Position numbers and translations under genes: made by a program
In this document: positions 37,068 through 46,828 of the stretch, piece after piece
Numbering within the stretch: the stretch's first letter is position 1
Layout of the letters: each line of letters opens with the position of its first letter
The notes under the pieces: model-generated
The model's database searches: none
What the model was told of the DNA's origin: nothing
The model's input: only the letters and a program-made list of their open reading frames with translations
DNA from: Vibrio gallaecicus
Lineage (GTDB): Bacteria; Pseudomonadota; Gammaproteobacteria; Enterobacterales; Vibrionaceae
Direction: 5' to 3'
DNA: 64,000 bases
NCBI RefSeq assembly: GCF_024347495.1
Contig: NZ_AP025490.1
Location: forward strand, 992,001-1,056,000

Positions 37068-37988
37068 ATGCTTAAATTCATCGCAAAAAGGATATTTGAA
37101 GCGATTCCAACCATGTTGGTATTGATTACTATATCTTTCTTTCTTATGCGCTTTGCGCCAGGAAACCCGTTTTCAAGTGAAAAACCATTGCCACCAGAAG
37201 TAATGGCTAACATTGAAGCAAAATATGGCTTAGATAAGCCAGTATTCGAACAGTACACTACGTATCTATTTAATGTCGTTCAGGGCGACTTTGGTCCATC
37301 TTTCAAATACCTAGATTACTCGGTAAATGAATTGATTTATGGAGCACTTCCTGTATCAGCAAAAGTAGGTTCAATCGCCTTCCTCTTTACTATTATTATG
37401 GGGGTATCGGTCGGAACCATTGCGGCACTGAAGCATAATACCTGGGTGGACTACACCATAATGTCTACCGCCATGCTCGGGGTGGTCATGCCGTCTTTTG
37501 TATTGGCACCCGCACTCATTTACTTATTCTCCTTATATTGGAATATCTTCCCTGCTGGTGGTTGGCATGGCGGAACCTTTATATACATAGTCTTACCTGT
37601 TATTGCGATGTCTTTGCTATACGTAGCTACATTTGCTCGTATCACTCGCGGCAGCATGATTGAGACGCTGAACAGTAACTTTATCCGTACTGCTCGTGCA
37701 AAAGGTTTAAGTTACCCATATATCGTTTTAAAGCATGCACTTAAGCCTGCAATGCTTCCTGTAGTTTCTTACATGGGGCCTGCTTTCGTAGGTATCATCA
37801 CAGGTTCTGTTGTTGTTGAAACTATCTTTGGTCTTCCAGGGATTGGTAAGCTATTTGTAAACGCAGCATTTAACCGTGATTACTCGCTAGTAATGGGTGT
37901 AACCATTTTGATTGGTTTCCTATTCATCTTATTCAACGCAATTGTTGATATTTTGCTAGCAGTAATTGACCCGAAAATTCGCTACTAA
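37068..37988 (+). CDS. oppB: Oligopeptide ABC transporter permease OppB
   Basis: Inner-membrane permease of the oligopeptide importer with six predicted helices. The N terminus MLKFIAKRIFEAIPTMLVLITISFFLMRFAPGNPF and the EAA loop TARAKGLSYPYIVLKHALKPAMLPV (contact for the ATPases) are typical. The 306 residues match E. coli exactly. It lies 9-15 bp before oppC. Confidence 0.96.
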   Translation: MLKFIAKRIFEAIPTMLVLITISFFLMRFAPGNPFSSEKPLPPEVMANIEAKYGLDKPVFEQYTTYLFNVVQGDFGPSFKYLDYSVNELIYGALPVSAKVGSIAFLFTIIMGVSVGTIAALKHNTWVDYTIMSTAMLGVVMPSFVLAPALIYLFSLYWNIFPAGGWHGGTFIYIVLPVIAMSLLYVATFARITRGSMIETLNSNFIRTARAKGLSYPYIVLKHALKPAMLPVVSYMGPAFVGIITGSVVVETIFGLPGIGKLFVNAAFNRDYSLVMGVTILIGFLFILFNAIVDILLAVIDPKIRY

Positions 37989-38003
37989 CAGGGACGTATG
38001 GTT

Positions 38004-38906
38004 ATGTTGACGAAAAAAGAAAACTTAGATGCGATTGAAAAATTTTCTGAAAATTTAGAAATTGAAGGTCGTAGCTTGTGGCAAGACGCCCGTATCCGTT
38101 TTATGCGAAATAAAGCGGCAATGGTGAGTCTATTTATCCTGACGCTAATGGTGCTTGCGGTTACATTTTTACCGATGTTAGCGCAGTATGCTTATGATGA
38201 TACTGACTGGTATGCAATGCACGTAGGTCCAAATGCAGATCACTGGTTTGGTACTGATAGCCTTGGTCGTGATTTATATGTACGTACTTTAATTGGTGGA
38301 CGTATATCACTAATGGTAGGTGTGCTAGGTGCGTTTGTTGCAGTACTTATTGGTACACTTTACGGTGCTGCATCAGGTTTCATCGGTGGACGTACTGACC
38401 GTGTGATGATGCGTATCCTTGAAATCCTTTACGCTGTTCCATTCATGTTCCTAGTTATCGTACTAGTAACATTCTTTGGTCGTAATATTGTACTAATCTT
38501 TGTTGCTATCGGTGCTATTGCTTGGCTAGATATGGCTCGTATTGTACGTGGTCAAACGCTGAGTTTACGTAGTAAAGAATTCATTGAAGCTGCCCATGTT
38601 TGTGGCGTTAGTAAATGGAAGATCATTACACGTCATATCGTTCCAAATGTATTAGGTATTGTAGCGGTTTACTCAACTCTACTAATCCCAAGTATGATTC
38701 TTACTGAATCATTCTTATCTTTCCTTGGTCTTGGTGTTCAAGAGCCTATGACAAGTTGGGGCGCGTTGTTACAAGAAGGTTCGCAAACGATGGAAGTTGC
38801 TTTATGGCAATTGTCTTTCCCTGCGGCGTTCATGGTAATCACTTTGTTCTGCTTCAACTATGTTGGTGATGGCCTGCGCGATGCGCTGGATCCAAAAGAC
38901 AGATAA
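38004..38906 (+). CDS. oppC: Oligopeptide ABC transporter permease OppC
   Basis: Second inner-membrane permease, partner of OppB. The soluble N terminus (ENLEIEGRSLWQDARIRFMRNKAAM) is followed by six helices and an EAA loop (EAAHVCGVSKWKIITRHIVPNVLG). Two ATGs are possible: 37998 lies only 3 nt from the GGGA ribosome-binding sequence, whereas 38004 has 9 nt spacing and gives MLTKKENLD, similar to E. coli. I use 38004, giving 300 residues. Confidence 0.94.
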   Translation: MLTKKENLDAIEKFSENLEIEGRSLWQDARIRFMRNKAAMVSLFILTLMVLAVTFLPMLAQYAYDDTDWYAMHVGPNADHWFGTDSLGRDLYVRTLIGGRISLMVGVLGAFVAVLIGTLYGAASGFIGGRTDRVMMRILEILYAVPFMFLVIVLVTFFGRNIVLIFVAIGAIAWLDMARIVRGQTLSLRSKEFIEAAHVCGVSKWKIITRHIVPNVLGIVAVYSTLLIPSMILTESFLSFLGLGVQEPMTSWGALLQEGSQTMEVALWQLSFPAAFMVITLFCFNYVGDGLRDALDPKDR

Positions 38907-38946
38907 ATAAAATAGCAAATAAAAGCTATAAAAGATTAAGGAAGCA

Positions 38947-39921
38947 ATGATGAGCTTATTAGATGTCAAAGATCTGCGCGTCGAATTTACCACGCAAGAT
39001 GGTATCGTAACCGCAGTTAATGATCTGAACTTCTCCCTAGAGCAAGGTGAAACCCTTGGTATCGTAGGTGAATCAGGTTCAGGTAAATCACAAACTGTAT
39101 TTGCATTAATGGGTCTACTGGCTAAAAACGGTATTATCTCAGGAAGCGCACAGTTTGAAGGTAAAGAAATTCTTAACCTTCCAGAAAAAGCACTGAATAA
39201 AGTTCGTGCTGAACAGATCGCAATGATCTTCCAAGATCCAATGACTTCACTGAACCCTTATATGAAAGTATGTGATCAGTTAATGGAAGTACTTATGCTA
39301 CATAAAGGCATGGGTAAATCAGAAGCATTTGAAGAATCAGTAAGAATGCTTGAAGCGGTAAAAATCCCTGAAGCTCGTAAGCGTATAACTATGTACCCAC
39401 ACGAGTTTTCAGGTGGCATGCGTCAACGTGTAATGATTGCTATGGCACTTTTATGCCGTCCAAAGCTATTGATTGCAGATGAACCTACTACGGCTCTTGA
39501 TGTAACTATTCAAGCTCAGATCATGGATTTGTTGAATGAACTTAAAGATGAGTTCAATACTGCAATCATCATGATTACTCACGATCTAGGTGTTGTTGCT
39601 GGCTCTTGTGACAAAGTGTTAGTTATGTACGCAGGTCGTACAATGGAATACGGCACTGTGGATGAAATTTTCTATAAGCCAAGCCACCCTTACGCAGAAG
39701 GGCTTCTTAAAGCTATTCCTCGTTTGGATACTGAAGGTGAAATTCTACCGACTATTCCAGGAAACCCACCAAACCTATTACGTCTGCCAACTGGTTGTCC
39801 TTACCAAGACCGTTGTCACCGCGTGGTAGATCGTTGTAAGCAGGAAGCACCTATTCTTCAACCATTTGGCGATGGTCGTCAGCGTGCTTGTTTTTCTGAC
39901 TGGGAGACTTGGACAAAATGA
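38947..39921 (+). CDS. oppD: Oligopeptide ABC transporter ATPase OppD
   Basis: Cytoplasmic ATPase of the importer. Walker A is GESGSGKSQ, signature FSGGMRQRV and Walker B LLIADEPTTALD, followed by the ITHDLGVV switch histidine. The C-terminal oligopeptide-transporter extension has cysteines in CPYQDRC...C that may hold a 4Fe-4S centre as in related transporters. The length is 324 residues. A second ATG follows the first immediately, so the start may be one codon later. Its stop overlaps the oppF start (ATGA). Confidence 0.95.
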   Translation: MMSLLDVKDLRVEFTTQDGIVTAVNDLNFSLEQGETLGIVGESGSGKSQTVFALMGLLAKNGIISGSAQFEGKEILNLPEKALNKVRAEQIAMIFQDPMTSLNPYMKVCDQLMEVLMLHKGMGKSEAFEESVRMLEAVKIPEARKRITMYPHEFSGGMRQRVMIAMALLCRPKLLIADEPTTALDVTIQAQIMDLLNELKDEFNTAIIMITHDLGVVAGSCDKVLVMYAGRTMEYGTVDEIFYKPSHPYAEGLLKAIPRLDTEGEILPTIPGNPPNLLRLPTGCPYQDRCHRVVDRCKQEAPILQPFGDGRQRACFSDWETWTK

Positions 39922-40910
39922 GTGTAGATAAAAAACTTTTATTAGATATTAGTGACCTAAAAGTTCACTTTAGTATTGCATCAAAATCAGCTTGGCCATG
40001 GGCTAAGCCATCGAACCTTAAAGCTGTAGATGGCGTGAATGTTCGTTTATTTGAAGGTGAGACGCTAGGTGTAGTTGGTGAGTCTGGATGTGGTAAGTCA
40101 ACTTTTGCTCGTGCAATTATTGGTTTAGTTGAAGCGACTGAAGGTGAAGTACTTTGGTTAGGTCAAGACTTGACGAAAATGCAAGAAGTTCAACGTCGTG
40201 AAACGCGTAAAGATATCCAGATGATTTTCCAAGATCCTCTAGCATCTTTGAATCCGCGTATGTCCGTTGGAGATATTATTGCTGAGCCTCTAGAGACGTT
40301 TTACCCAGAACTTTCTAAAACTGAAGTTAAAGATCGCGTTAAAGAGATGATGGCGAAAGTAGGTTTGTTACCTAACGTAATTAACCGTTACCCGCATGAG
40401 TTTTCAGGTGGTCAATGTCAACGTATTGGTATTGCACGAGCTCTAATTCTGAAACCACGCATGATCATCTGTGATGAACCAGTATCGGCACTTGATGTTT
40501 CTATTCAAGCTCAAGTTGTTAACTTGTTGAAAGAGCTACAGAAAGAACTAGGCCTTTCATTGGTTTTCATCGCGCACGATTTGTCTGTTGTGAAGCATAT
40601 TTCTGACCGTGTTCTGGTAATGTATTTAGGTAATGCAGTTGAGCTTGGTGAGTCTGATGCTCTTTTTGCCGACCCTAAACACCCATATACTAAAGCGCTT
40701 ATGTCGGCAGTGCCGATCCCAGATCCGCATCTTGAACGTAATAAGAAAATTCAGATGTTAGAAGGGGATCTACCTTCTCCGATTAATCCGCCTTCAGGCT
40801 GTGTTTTCCGTACTCGTTGCCCACAAGCAACAGAAGCTTGTGCGCAAAATAAACCTCATATCCAAGGTAATGATGTACACGCTGTTTCTTGTCTACATGT
40901 TGAAGTTTAA
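39918..40910 (+). CDS. oppF: Oligopeptide ABC transporter ATPase OppF
   Basis: Second ATPase, pairing with OppD. Walker A is GESGCGKST, signature FSGGQCQRI and Walker B MIICDEPVSALD, and AHDLSVV follows. The C-terminal oligo_HPY region has CVFRTRCPQATEAC. I use the ATG at 39918, which overlaps the oppD stop, giving 330 residues; a TTG three codons upstream is less likely. It is the last gene of the opp operon. Confidence 0.95.
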   Translation: MSVDKKLLLDISDLKVHFSIASKSAWPWAKPSNLKAVDGVNVRLFEGETLGVVGESGCGKSTFARAIIGLVEATEGEVLWLGQDLTKMQEVQRRETRKDIQMIFQDPLASLNPRMSVGDIIAEPLETFYPELSKTEVKDRVKEMMAKVGLLPNVINRYPHEFSGGQCQRIGIARALILKPRMIICDEPVSALDVSIQAQVVNLLKELQKELGLSLVFIAHDLSVVKHISDRVLVMYLGNAVELGESDALFADPKHPYTKALMSAVPIPDPHLERNKKIQMLEGDLPSPINPPSGCVFRTRCPQATEACAQNKPHIQGNDVHAVSCLHVEV

Positions 40911-40934
40911 TAGCTAACGTACAAATATCGATTC

Positions 40935-40984
40935 AGCCTGTGACAGGCTTAAGCGCGATTCTTTTAGGGTCGCGCTTTTTTTAT
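40935..40984 (+). terminator. Terminator of the opp operon
   Basis: AAGCGCGA and TCGCGCTT enclose an 11-nt loop and are followed by a T run (to 40982). A smaller hairpin AGCCTG-TGA-CAGGCT lies just before it at 40935-40949. Confidence 0.88.
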
Positions 40985-41125
40985 CTAAGTAGATAGTCAT
41001 TTCAGCCACCTCTTGTTCAGATTTTTTGAATAACTGAGCCTAATTCTTATGGTTTTTTTATTTTTAGACACTTTTTATAATGATTTAACTCAGTGTAGAA
41101 GTTCGTTCAAAGATTGGAGATCGAT

Positions 41126-42070
41126 ATGGGAAAGTTAGTTGAAGGTGTTTGGCACGATGTTTGGTATGACACCAAAGAAAGCGGTGGTAAGTTTATACGA
41201 GAAGATTCGGGGTTTAGAAATTGGATTGAAAATACCCTGTCAACGAAGTATCAGCCTGAATCTGGACGTTATCATTTATATGTTTCACTGGCGTGCCCGT
41301 GGGCGCATCGAACCTTGGTCTTCCGTGAGTTAAAAAAACTAACCGACCATATTGATGTCACTGTTGTCTGCCCTGATATGATGAATGAAGGATGGCAAAT
41401 GGGGCTACCAGAGCCTATATTTGGTCATACTCGTATGCACCAAATCTACACTCAAGCCAAACCTGACTATTCAGGTCGAGTGACGGTTCCAGTGTTATGG
41501 GACAAGAAAACCAATACCATAGTGAGTAATGAATCCTCTGAAATTATTCGAATGTTTAACTCATCATTTGATGAGCTTACAGGCAATACTAACGACTATT
41601 ATCCTAGAGCGTTACAAAAAACGATTGATGAATGGAATGACTATATCTATCCGAGTATCAATAATGGCGTTTATCGTACGGGTTTTGCTACAACTCAAGA
41701 AGCGTATGAAGAGGCATATGACGCGTTATTTGAAGCCTTAGACAAAGTCGATGCTCACCTTAGTGACCACCGTTATTTAGCGGGTAATGATATTACAGAA
41801 GCAGATTGGCGATTGTTTACGACTCTAGTTCGATTCGACGCGGTGTATGTTGGTCACTTTAAGTGTAATAAGCAGAGAATTGCTGACTACGTCCATATTC
41901 AAGGTTACCTAAAAGAGCTTTATCAGATAGAAGGCATAAAAGAGACGACTGATTTTTATCATATCAAGCGGCACTACTATTATAGCCACACGGGGATTAA
42001 TCCGACTCAAGTAGTACCGAGTGGCCCTAGTTTAGATCTAGAATCAGCTCATGGTCGTGGCGAGTTGTAA
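41126..42070 (+). CDS. yqjG: Glutathionyl-hydroquinone reductase (YqjG/Ecm4 family)
   Basis: Xi-class glutathione transferase that reduces glutathionyl-hydroquinones using a second glutathione. The thioredoxin-like N-terminal domain carries the active-site motif SLACPWAHRT, with Cys57 as nucleophile. The helical C-terminal domain includes YLAGNDITEADWRLFTTLVRFDAVYVGHFKCN, a family signature. I use the ATG at 41126 with GGAG 6 nt upstream (314 residues) rather than a TTG at 41114. It is monocistronic, between two terminators. Confidence 0.92.
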   Translation: MGKLVEGVWHDVWYDTKESGGKFIREDSGFRNWIENTLSTKYQPESGRYHLYVSLACPWAHRTLVFRELKKLTDHIDVTVVCPDMMNEGWQMGLPEPIFGHTRMHQIYTQAKPDYSGRVTVPVLWDKKTNTIVSNESSEIIRMFNSSFDELTGNTNDYYPRALQKTIDEWNDYIYPSINNGVYRTGFATTQEAYEEAYDALFEALDKVDAHLSDHRYLAGNDITEADWRLFTTLVRFDAVYVGHFKCNKQRIADYVHIQGYLKELYQIEGIKETTDFYHIKRHYYYSHTGINPTQVVPSGPSLDLESAHGRGEL

Positions 42071-42104
42071 AATACTTCACCACAGTTTTATTTTTCAAAT
42101 ATAC

Positions 42105-42133
42105 AAAAAGGCACGCTATTAGCGTGCCTTTTT
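42105..42133. terminator. Bidirectional terminator between yqjG and pta
   Basis: AAAAAGGCACGCT and AGCGTGCCTTTTT form a 13-bp stem with a 3-nt loop. It serves both convergent genes. Confidence 0.95.
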
Positions 42134-42158
42134 AATTGGAGAGTGTAAGAAACTAAAA

Positions 42159-44324
42159 TTAGTTTACTACTTTCTCTTCAGCTTGAGCAGCTTGGTCTGC
42201 TTGGATAGCCGTAAGAGCTACAGTGTAAACGATGTCGTCTACTAGAGCACCACGAGACAAGTCATTTACTGGCTTGCGCATACCTTGAAGCATTGGACCG
42301 ATAGACACTAGGTCTGCTGAACGCTGTACAGCTTTGTAAGTCGTGTTACCAGTATTTAGGTCTGGGAATACGAATACTGTCGCTTTACCCGCAACTGGAG
42401 AGTTAGGTGCTTTAGAAGCAGCTACGTTTTCCATGATAGCAGCGTCGTACTGTAGAGGACCGTCGATCACTAGATCAGGACGTTTCGCTTGAGCAAGTTT
42501 GGTTGCTTCACGCACTTTATCTACGTCTGCACCTTTACCAGATTCACCAGTAGAGTAAGAGATCATAGCAACGCGCGGGTCGATACCGAATGCTGCAGCA
42601 GAATCTGCGGATTGGATAGCGATTTCAGCAAGCTGTTCAGCTGTTGGATCTGGGTTGATCGCACAGTCACCGTATACAAGCACTTGATCAGGCAGAAGCA
42701 TGAAGAAGATTGAAGATACGATAGAAGCATCAGGAGCTGTCTTGATGATCTGGAACGGAGGAACGATTGTGTTTGCCGTTGTGTGAACAGCACCAGATAC
42801 TAGACCGTCAACTTCACCAGCTTCAAGCATCATAGTACCTAGGAATACCGAATCATCTAGCTTCTCACGAGCAACAACTTCAGTCATACCTTTAGCGCCA
42901 CGAAGTTCTACTAGACGAGCTACGTAGTTTTCGCGAACTGATGCAGAGTCGATGATCTCAACGCCAGCACCTAGCTCAACACCTTGTTGTGCAGCAACAC
43001 GACGGATTTCGTCTGGGTTACCAAGAAGTACACAAGTTGCAATACCACGTTCAGCACATATAGAAGCTGCTTTAACAGTACGTGGCTCATCACCTTCTGG
43101 AAGAACGATACGCTTAGCCGCTTTACGAGCAAATTCAGTTAACTGGTAACGGAATGCTGGTGGGCTCAGACGACGAATACCTTGAGTTCCTTCAGATAGA
43201 GAGTCAATCCAAGGACCATCAATGTGGCTTGCAACGTGATCATTAACGAATTCGATACGCTCTTTATCATCTGCAGGAACTTCTAGGTTGAAGCTCTGTA
43301 GGTTAAGAGACGTCTGCCAAGTGTTACCTTGAGCTTTGAAGATCGGTAGACCTGAAGCGAATGCTGGTGCACAAAGGTTAGCAATGCTTTCTGGAATGTC
43401 GTAACCGCCAGTCAGAAGGATTGCACCAATCTCAACACCATTTTTCGCAGCAAGAGCTGCAGCAACGATAACATCAGGACGGTCTGCAGAAGTTACTAGC
43501 AGGGAGCCAGGTTTGAAGTGCTCAATCATGTGCGGTAAAGAACGTGCACAGAAAGTGATGCTCTTAATACGACGAGTTGAGATTTCACCTTCATTAACGA
43601 TATCAGCGTTAAGGTGCTTAGCCATATCAACTGCACGAGTTGCGATTAGGTCGATGCTCCATGGCACGCAACCAAGAACACGAATAGGGCTAGAGTTGAA
43701 GATTTGCATTACTTCAAGGTTTGCTTGCTGAGCGCTATCTGCATCATCGAAGATTTCAGATAAGTCAGGACGAGTACGACCAGCTTCATCAACAGGAGCG
43801 TTAAGCTTGTTGATGATTACGCCTTTGATGTTCTTGTTCTTAGTACCGCCGAAGTTAGAGCATGCTACTTCGATACGCTCTTTAAGTTGCGTAGGGTTGT
43901 CTGTGCCAGGAGTCGCAACGAATACGATCTCTGCACCTAGTGTTTTAGCGATTTCCGCGTTCACTTGGTTTGCAAATGGGTGCTTACGAGTAGGAACTAG
44001 ACCTTCGATTAGCGTTACTTCTGCGTCTTTATTGATTTTGTTGTATTGCTCAACAACAGACTCTAGAAGCTCATCCATTTTTTCGCTACCGATCAAAGCT
44101 TCAGCTTTAGTCATTGCGATTGGCTCACCAATCTTAATGTCGCTGTTTGCGCTGATGATAGTAGATGTTAGATCTGGTTGGTTACCACCGCTGCGAGGCT
44201 GAGCGATTGGCTTATAGAAAGAAACACTTACGCCCTTACGCTCCATAGCGCGAAGAACACCCATGCTTACACTAGTAAGACCAACACCAGCGCTTGTAGG
44301 GATAAGCATAATAGTACGTGACAT
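42159..44324 (-). CDS. pta: Phosphate acetyltransferase
   Basis: Interconverts acetyl-CoA and acetyl phosphate in the acetate pathway with AckA. The long type II form has an N-terminal P-loop-like domain ([26 protein letters not shown]), a middle DRTGG regulatory domain at about 220-340, and the catalytic PTA_PTB domain from about 390 to 715 (ALIEADEPRT-like, here [14 protein letters not shown], then [20 protein letters not shown]). The length is 721 residues (714 in E. coli). AAAGGTG lies 7 nt before the ATG. It follows ackA but is separated from it by two terminator-like hairpins. Confidence 0.97.
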   Translation of the reverse strand: MSRTIMLIPTSAGVGLTSVSMGVLRAMERKGVSVSFYKPIAQPRSGGNQPDLTSTIISANSDIKIGEPIAMTKAEALIGSEKMDELLESVVEQYNKINKDAEVTLIEGLVPTRKHPFANQVNAEIAKTLGAEIVFVATPGTDNPTQLKERIEVACSNFGGTKNKNIKGVIINKLNAPVDEAGRTRPDLSEIFDDADSAQQANLEVMQIFNSSPIRVLGCVPWSIDLIATRAVDMAKHLNADIVNEGEISTRRIKSITFCARSLPHMIEHFKPGSLLVTSADRPDVIVAAALAAKNGVEIGAILLTGGYDIPESIANLCAPAFASGLPIFKAQGNTWQTSLNLQSFNLEVPADDKERIEFVNDHVASHIDGPWIDSLSEGTQGIRRLSPPAFRYQLTEFARKAAKRIVLPEGDEPRTVKAASICAERGIATCVLLGNPDEIRRVAAQQGVELGAGVEIIDSASVRENYVARLVELRGAKGMTEVVAREKLDDSVFLGTMMLEAGEVDGLVSGAVHTTANTIVPPFQIIKTAPDASIVSSIFFMLLPDQVLVYGDCAINPDPTAEQLAEIAIQSADSAAAFGIDPRVAMISYSTGESGKGADVDKVREATKLAQAKRPDLVIDGPLQYDAAIMENVAASKAPNSPVAGKATVFVFPDLNTGNTTYKAVQRSADLVSIGPMLQGMRKPVNDLSRGALVDDIVYTVALTAIQADQAAQAEEKVVN

Positions 44325-44347
44325 TGACGAACACCTTTGACTATTGG

Positions 44348-44412
44348 AAATAAAAAAAGCTCAACTGCTATTCCCACCGATATTTAAATTGGGGTAGGAA
44401 TAGAAGTTGAGC
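44348..44412 (-). terminator. Second terminator-like hairpin in the ackA-pta gap
   Basis: A stem of about 20 bp forms between GCTCAACTGCTATTCCCACC and GGTAGGAATAGAAGTTGAGC on the plus strand, with one mismatch and one G-U pair. Read on the minus strand it ends in GAGC followed by seven T residues, about 25 nt before pta. Confidence 0.75.
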
Positions 44413-44429
44413 CCCATTTTCTTGATATG

Positions 44430-44462
44430 AAAAACTGACTAGCTTCGAGTGAAGCTAGTCAG
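44430..44462 (-). terminator. First terminator after ackA
   Basis: The perfect 12-bp stem CTGACTAGCTTC/GAAGCTAGTCAG with a 4-nt loop is followed on the minus strand by TTTTT. It begins 9 nt after the ackA stop. Confidence 0.88.
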
Positions 44463-44471
44463 GAAAATCAA

Positions 44472-45668
44472 TTAAAGACCTGCTAGTTTCGCAGTGTCTT
44501 CAGCAATTACTAGCTCTTCGTTAGTAGAGATAACCATTGCAGGGATACGGCTGTTAGCTGTAGTGATAGTACCTTCGCCGCCGAAACGAGCTTTAAGGTT
44601 AGCTTCACCGTCAACTTCGATGCCGAAGATGCCTAGGCGGTTAAGAACCATTTCACGGATTGGACCAGAGTTCTCGCCGATGCCGCCAGTGAAAGTTATT
44701 GCGTCCAGACGACCTTCTAGAGTAGCAGTGTAGCCAGCAACGTACTTAGCTAGACGGTGACAGAACACGTCCATTGCACGAGTTGCTTCTTCTTTCTCAC
44801 CGTAGTTGTCTTCAACGAAACGACAGTCAGAAGTCACTTCAGTTAGACCAGCAAGACCAGACTCTTTAGTTAGCATGTTGTTGATTTCTTCAACAGAGTA
44901 ATCAAGAGCGTCGTGTAGGTGGAAGATGATCGCAGGATCTAGGTCACCACAACGTGTACCCATTACAAGACCTTCAAGAGGAGTAAGACCCATAGAAGTA
45001 TCTACAGATTGACCGTTCTTGATTGCACATACAGAAGCGCCGTTACCTAGGTGACAGTTGATGATGTTAACTTCTTCAACTGGCTTGTTTAGTAGGCCTG
45101 CAACTTCACGAGTGATGAATAGGTGAGAAGTACCGTGCATGCCGTAACGACGGATGCCGTGCTCTTTGTACAGGTTGTACGGTAGAGCGTATAGGTAAGA
45201 CTCAGAAGGCATTGTTTGGTGGAACGCAGTGTCAAAAACAGCAACGTTTTGTAGACCAGGGAAGTTCTGTTGAGCTGCTTCGATACCGATAAGGTGCGCA
45301 GGGTTGTGAAGAGGTGCAAAAGTTGCAGCGTCTTGAATACCCTTAAGTACTTCATCAGTGATAAGTGCTGATTTAGTGAACTGCTCGCCACCGTGAACGA
45401 TACGGTGACCGATAGCGCCAAGGTTAGCTTTAAGCTCAGGCTTAGAAGCAAGAATAGTTTCTACCATGAAAGATAGTGCTTCTACGTGAGCTGCGCCCGC
45501 GCCTAGTTGTGCTTCGTGCTTGCCATCAAGTTTCCACTTCATACGAGCTTCTGGAAGACCTAGACACTCAGCAAGACCAGTTAGGTGCTCAGCACCTGTT
45601 TCTGCATCAACTACAGCAAATTTAAGAGAAGAACTACCACAGTTTAAAACTAAAACTAGCTTAGACAT
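44472..45668 (-). CDS. ackA: Acetate kinase
   Basis: Converts acetyl phosphate and ADP to acetate and ATP. The ASKHA fold begins with [17 protein letters not shown], and the later motifs are [35 protein letters not shown] and [14 protein letters not shown]. The length, 398 residues, is close to E. coli (400). It lies upstream of pta and is divergent from yfbV, as in E. coli. Strong codon bias suggests high expression. Confidence 0.97.
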   Translation of the reverse strand: MSKLVLVLNCGSSSLKFAVVDAETGAEHLTGLAECLGLPEARMKWKLDGKHEAQLGAGAAHVEALSFMVETILASKPELKANLGAIGHRIVHGGEQFTKSALITDEVLKGIQDAATFAPLHNPAHLIGIEAAQQNFPGLQNVAVFDTAFHQTMPSESYLYALPYNLYKEHGIRRYGMHGTSHLFITREVAGLLNKPVEEVNIINCHLGNGASVCAIKNGQSVDTSMGLTPLEGLVMGTRCGDLDPAIIFHLHDALDYSVEEINNMLTKESGLAGLTEVTSDCRFVEDNYGEKEEATRAMDVFCHRLAKYVAGYTATLEGRLDAITFTGGIGENSGPIREMVLNRLGIFGIEVDGEANLKARFGGEGTITTANSRIPAMVISTNEELVIAEDTAKLAGL

Positions 45669-46011
45669 TAATGACTACCTGTTTATTTTTCTGATCGAAA
45701 TCAGTTAAGGATGAAAATTAATCTCAAGAATAGACGAAGCACGGTAGCTTGCGTACTAACCTTGGTCAAAAAAACGTTAATTTCCGTATTAAAGTGAAAG
45801 CGCACTTTTTCAGAAAAGAGGCTTTTGCATTCCTTGCAGAAGTCGTCCCAAAGTTGCTTAAATTGTAAATAAGGGCAACAATGAGATTGAGGTCTGCAAA
45901 TAATAGCGATATTGTGCAAATATAACAAAAAAATTTGAAAGAATATTATTTTTCGTCAATTTTTTGTGTTTTTAGTTGATGATTTCAACTTTTTTTTAAT
46001 GGGAGACTCAT
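45669..46011. other. 343-bp divergent region between ackA and yfbV
   Basis: AT-rich, with no gene found. It should carry the ackA promoter on the minus strand and the yfbV promoter on the plus strand. I could not identify a convincing -35/-10 pair or regulator site. Confidence 0.4.
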
Positions 46012-46464
46012 ATGAGTAATAGAGTTGGTTTAGCTAGTAGTTTAAAAGATGGCCAAAAGTATATGGATCTCTGGCCTGTTCGAAAAGAGTTAAACGCTAT
46101 CTTCCCTGAGCAGCGCATCATTAAAGCTACACGTTTTGGTGTAAAAGTGATGCCTGCGATAGCTGCTATTAGTGTTCTTACACAAATGGTCTTCAATAAT
46201 TACCAAGCGATGCCGCAAGCTGTAGTCATGGCGTTGTTTGCTATCAGTTTGCCACTTCAAGGCATGTGGTGGTTAGGTAACCGCTCGAATACTAAACTCC
46301 CACCAGCTTTGGTTTCGTGGTATCGAGAACTGCATGAGAAGATCAGTGAAACAGGTTTTGCACTGGAACCAATGAAACCACGTCCACGTTATAAAGAGTT
46401 GGCGATTATTCTGAACAGAGCATTTCGTCAATTAGATAAATCTTCAATGGAACGTTGGTTCTAA
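46012..46464 (+). CDS. yfbV: UPF0208 membrane protein YfbV
   Basis: Small inner-membrane protein of 150 residues with two hydrophobic helices (about 46-63 and 70-88) and a basic C terminus. [30 protein letters not shown] is the family signature. In E. coli YfbV has been linked to chromosome terminus (Ter/MatP) organisation, but no biochemical activity is known. Its position divergent from ackA is conserved. GGGAGACTCAT precedes the ATG. Confidence 0.9.
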   Translation: MSNRVGLASSLKDGQKYMDLWPVRKELNAIFPEQRIIKATRFGVKVMPAIAAISVLTQMVFNNYQAMPQAVVMALFAISLPLQGMWWLGNRSNTKLPPALVSWYRELHEKISETGFALEPMKPRPRYKELAIILNRAFRQLDKSSMERWF

Positions 46465-46501
46465 ATATTTTTCTATCAAAGCGGCAAGCTGATCTATAAA
46501 T

Positions 46502-46535
46502 GGAGTAAGTAAAGTTTGACTTAACTTACTCCTTT
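46502..46535 (+). terminator. Weak terminator after yfbV
   Basis: GGAGTAAGT and ACTTACTCC form a 9-bp stem with a 13-nt loop, followed by only three T residues. Confidence 0.45.
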
Positions 46536-46542
46536 AAAAATA

Positions 46543-46651
46543 ATCTTCGCATCTTCGCATCTTCGCATCTTCGCATCTTCGCATCTTCGCATCTTCGCAT
46601 CTTCGCATCTTCGCATCTTCGCATCTTCGCATCTTCGCATCTTCGCATCTT
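46543..46651. repeat. 8-bp microsatellite, about 13.6 copies of ATCTTCGC
   Basis: 109 bp of perfect tandem repetition with an 8-bp period (ATCTTCGC). Because 8 is not a multiple of 3, slippage would shift any reading frame through it. On the minus strand one frame stays open as a repeating DAKMRRCE peptide, probably by chance. It ends about 177 bp before the importer gene. Confidence 0.97.
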
Positions 46652-46828
46652 TCAATTGAACAAAACCACTTCGATCTCCTTTTGTTGTTTTTATGTTAAT
46701 TCTTTCTTTCTTTGTTCTTACGTAACTGGTAATAATATTATTAGATGCACAAAAAGTGCACAAAGTTTAACGTCGTTAAAGACAACCACAACATCAAATA
46801 ATCAAATTGCTGAAATCAAGGAGTTAAG

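Larger units (their letters stand above)
46465..46828. other. 364-bp region between yfbV and the ABC importer
   Basis: It contains a hairpin after yfbV (GGAGTAAGT/ACTTACTCC, 46502-46532, then TTTAAAAA), the 8-bp microsatellite at 46543-46651, and two palindromes before the importer: TGCAC-AAAAA-GTGCA (46746-46760) and TTTAAC-GTC-GTTAAA (46766-46780). The palindromes could be operators. No real gene is seen. Confidence 0.55.

Noticed and set aside
45701..45928. Minus-strand frame of 75 codons upstream of ackA
   Set aside because: It occupies the ackA promoter and leader region, has atypical composition and no recognisable domain.
46521..46763. Minus-strand frame of 80 codons with DAKMRRCE repeats
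   Set aside because: The repetition is produced by the 8-bp microsatellite, and there is no homologue or good ribosome-binding site that I can recognise.
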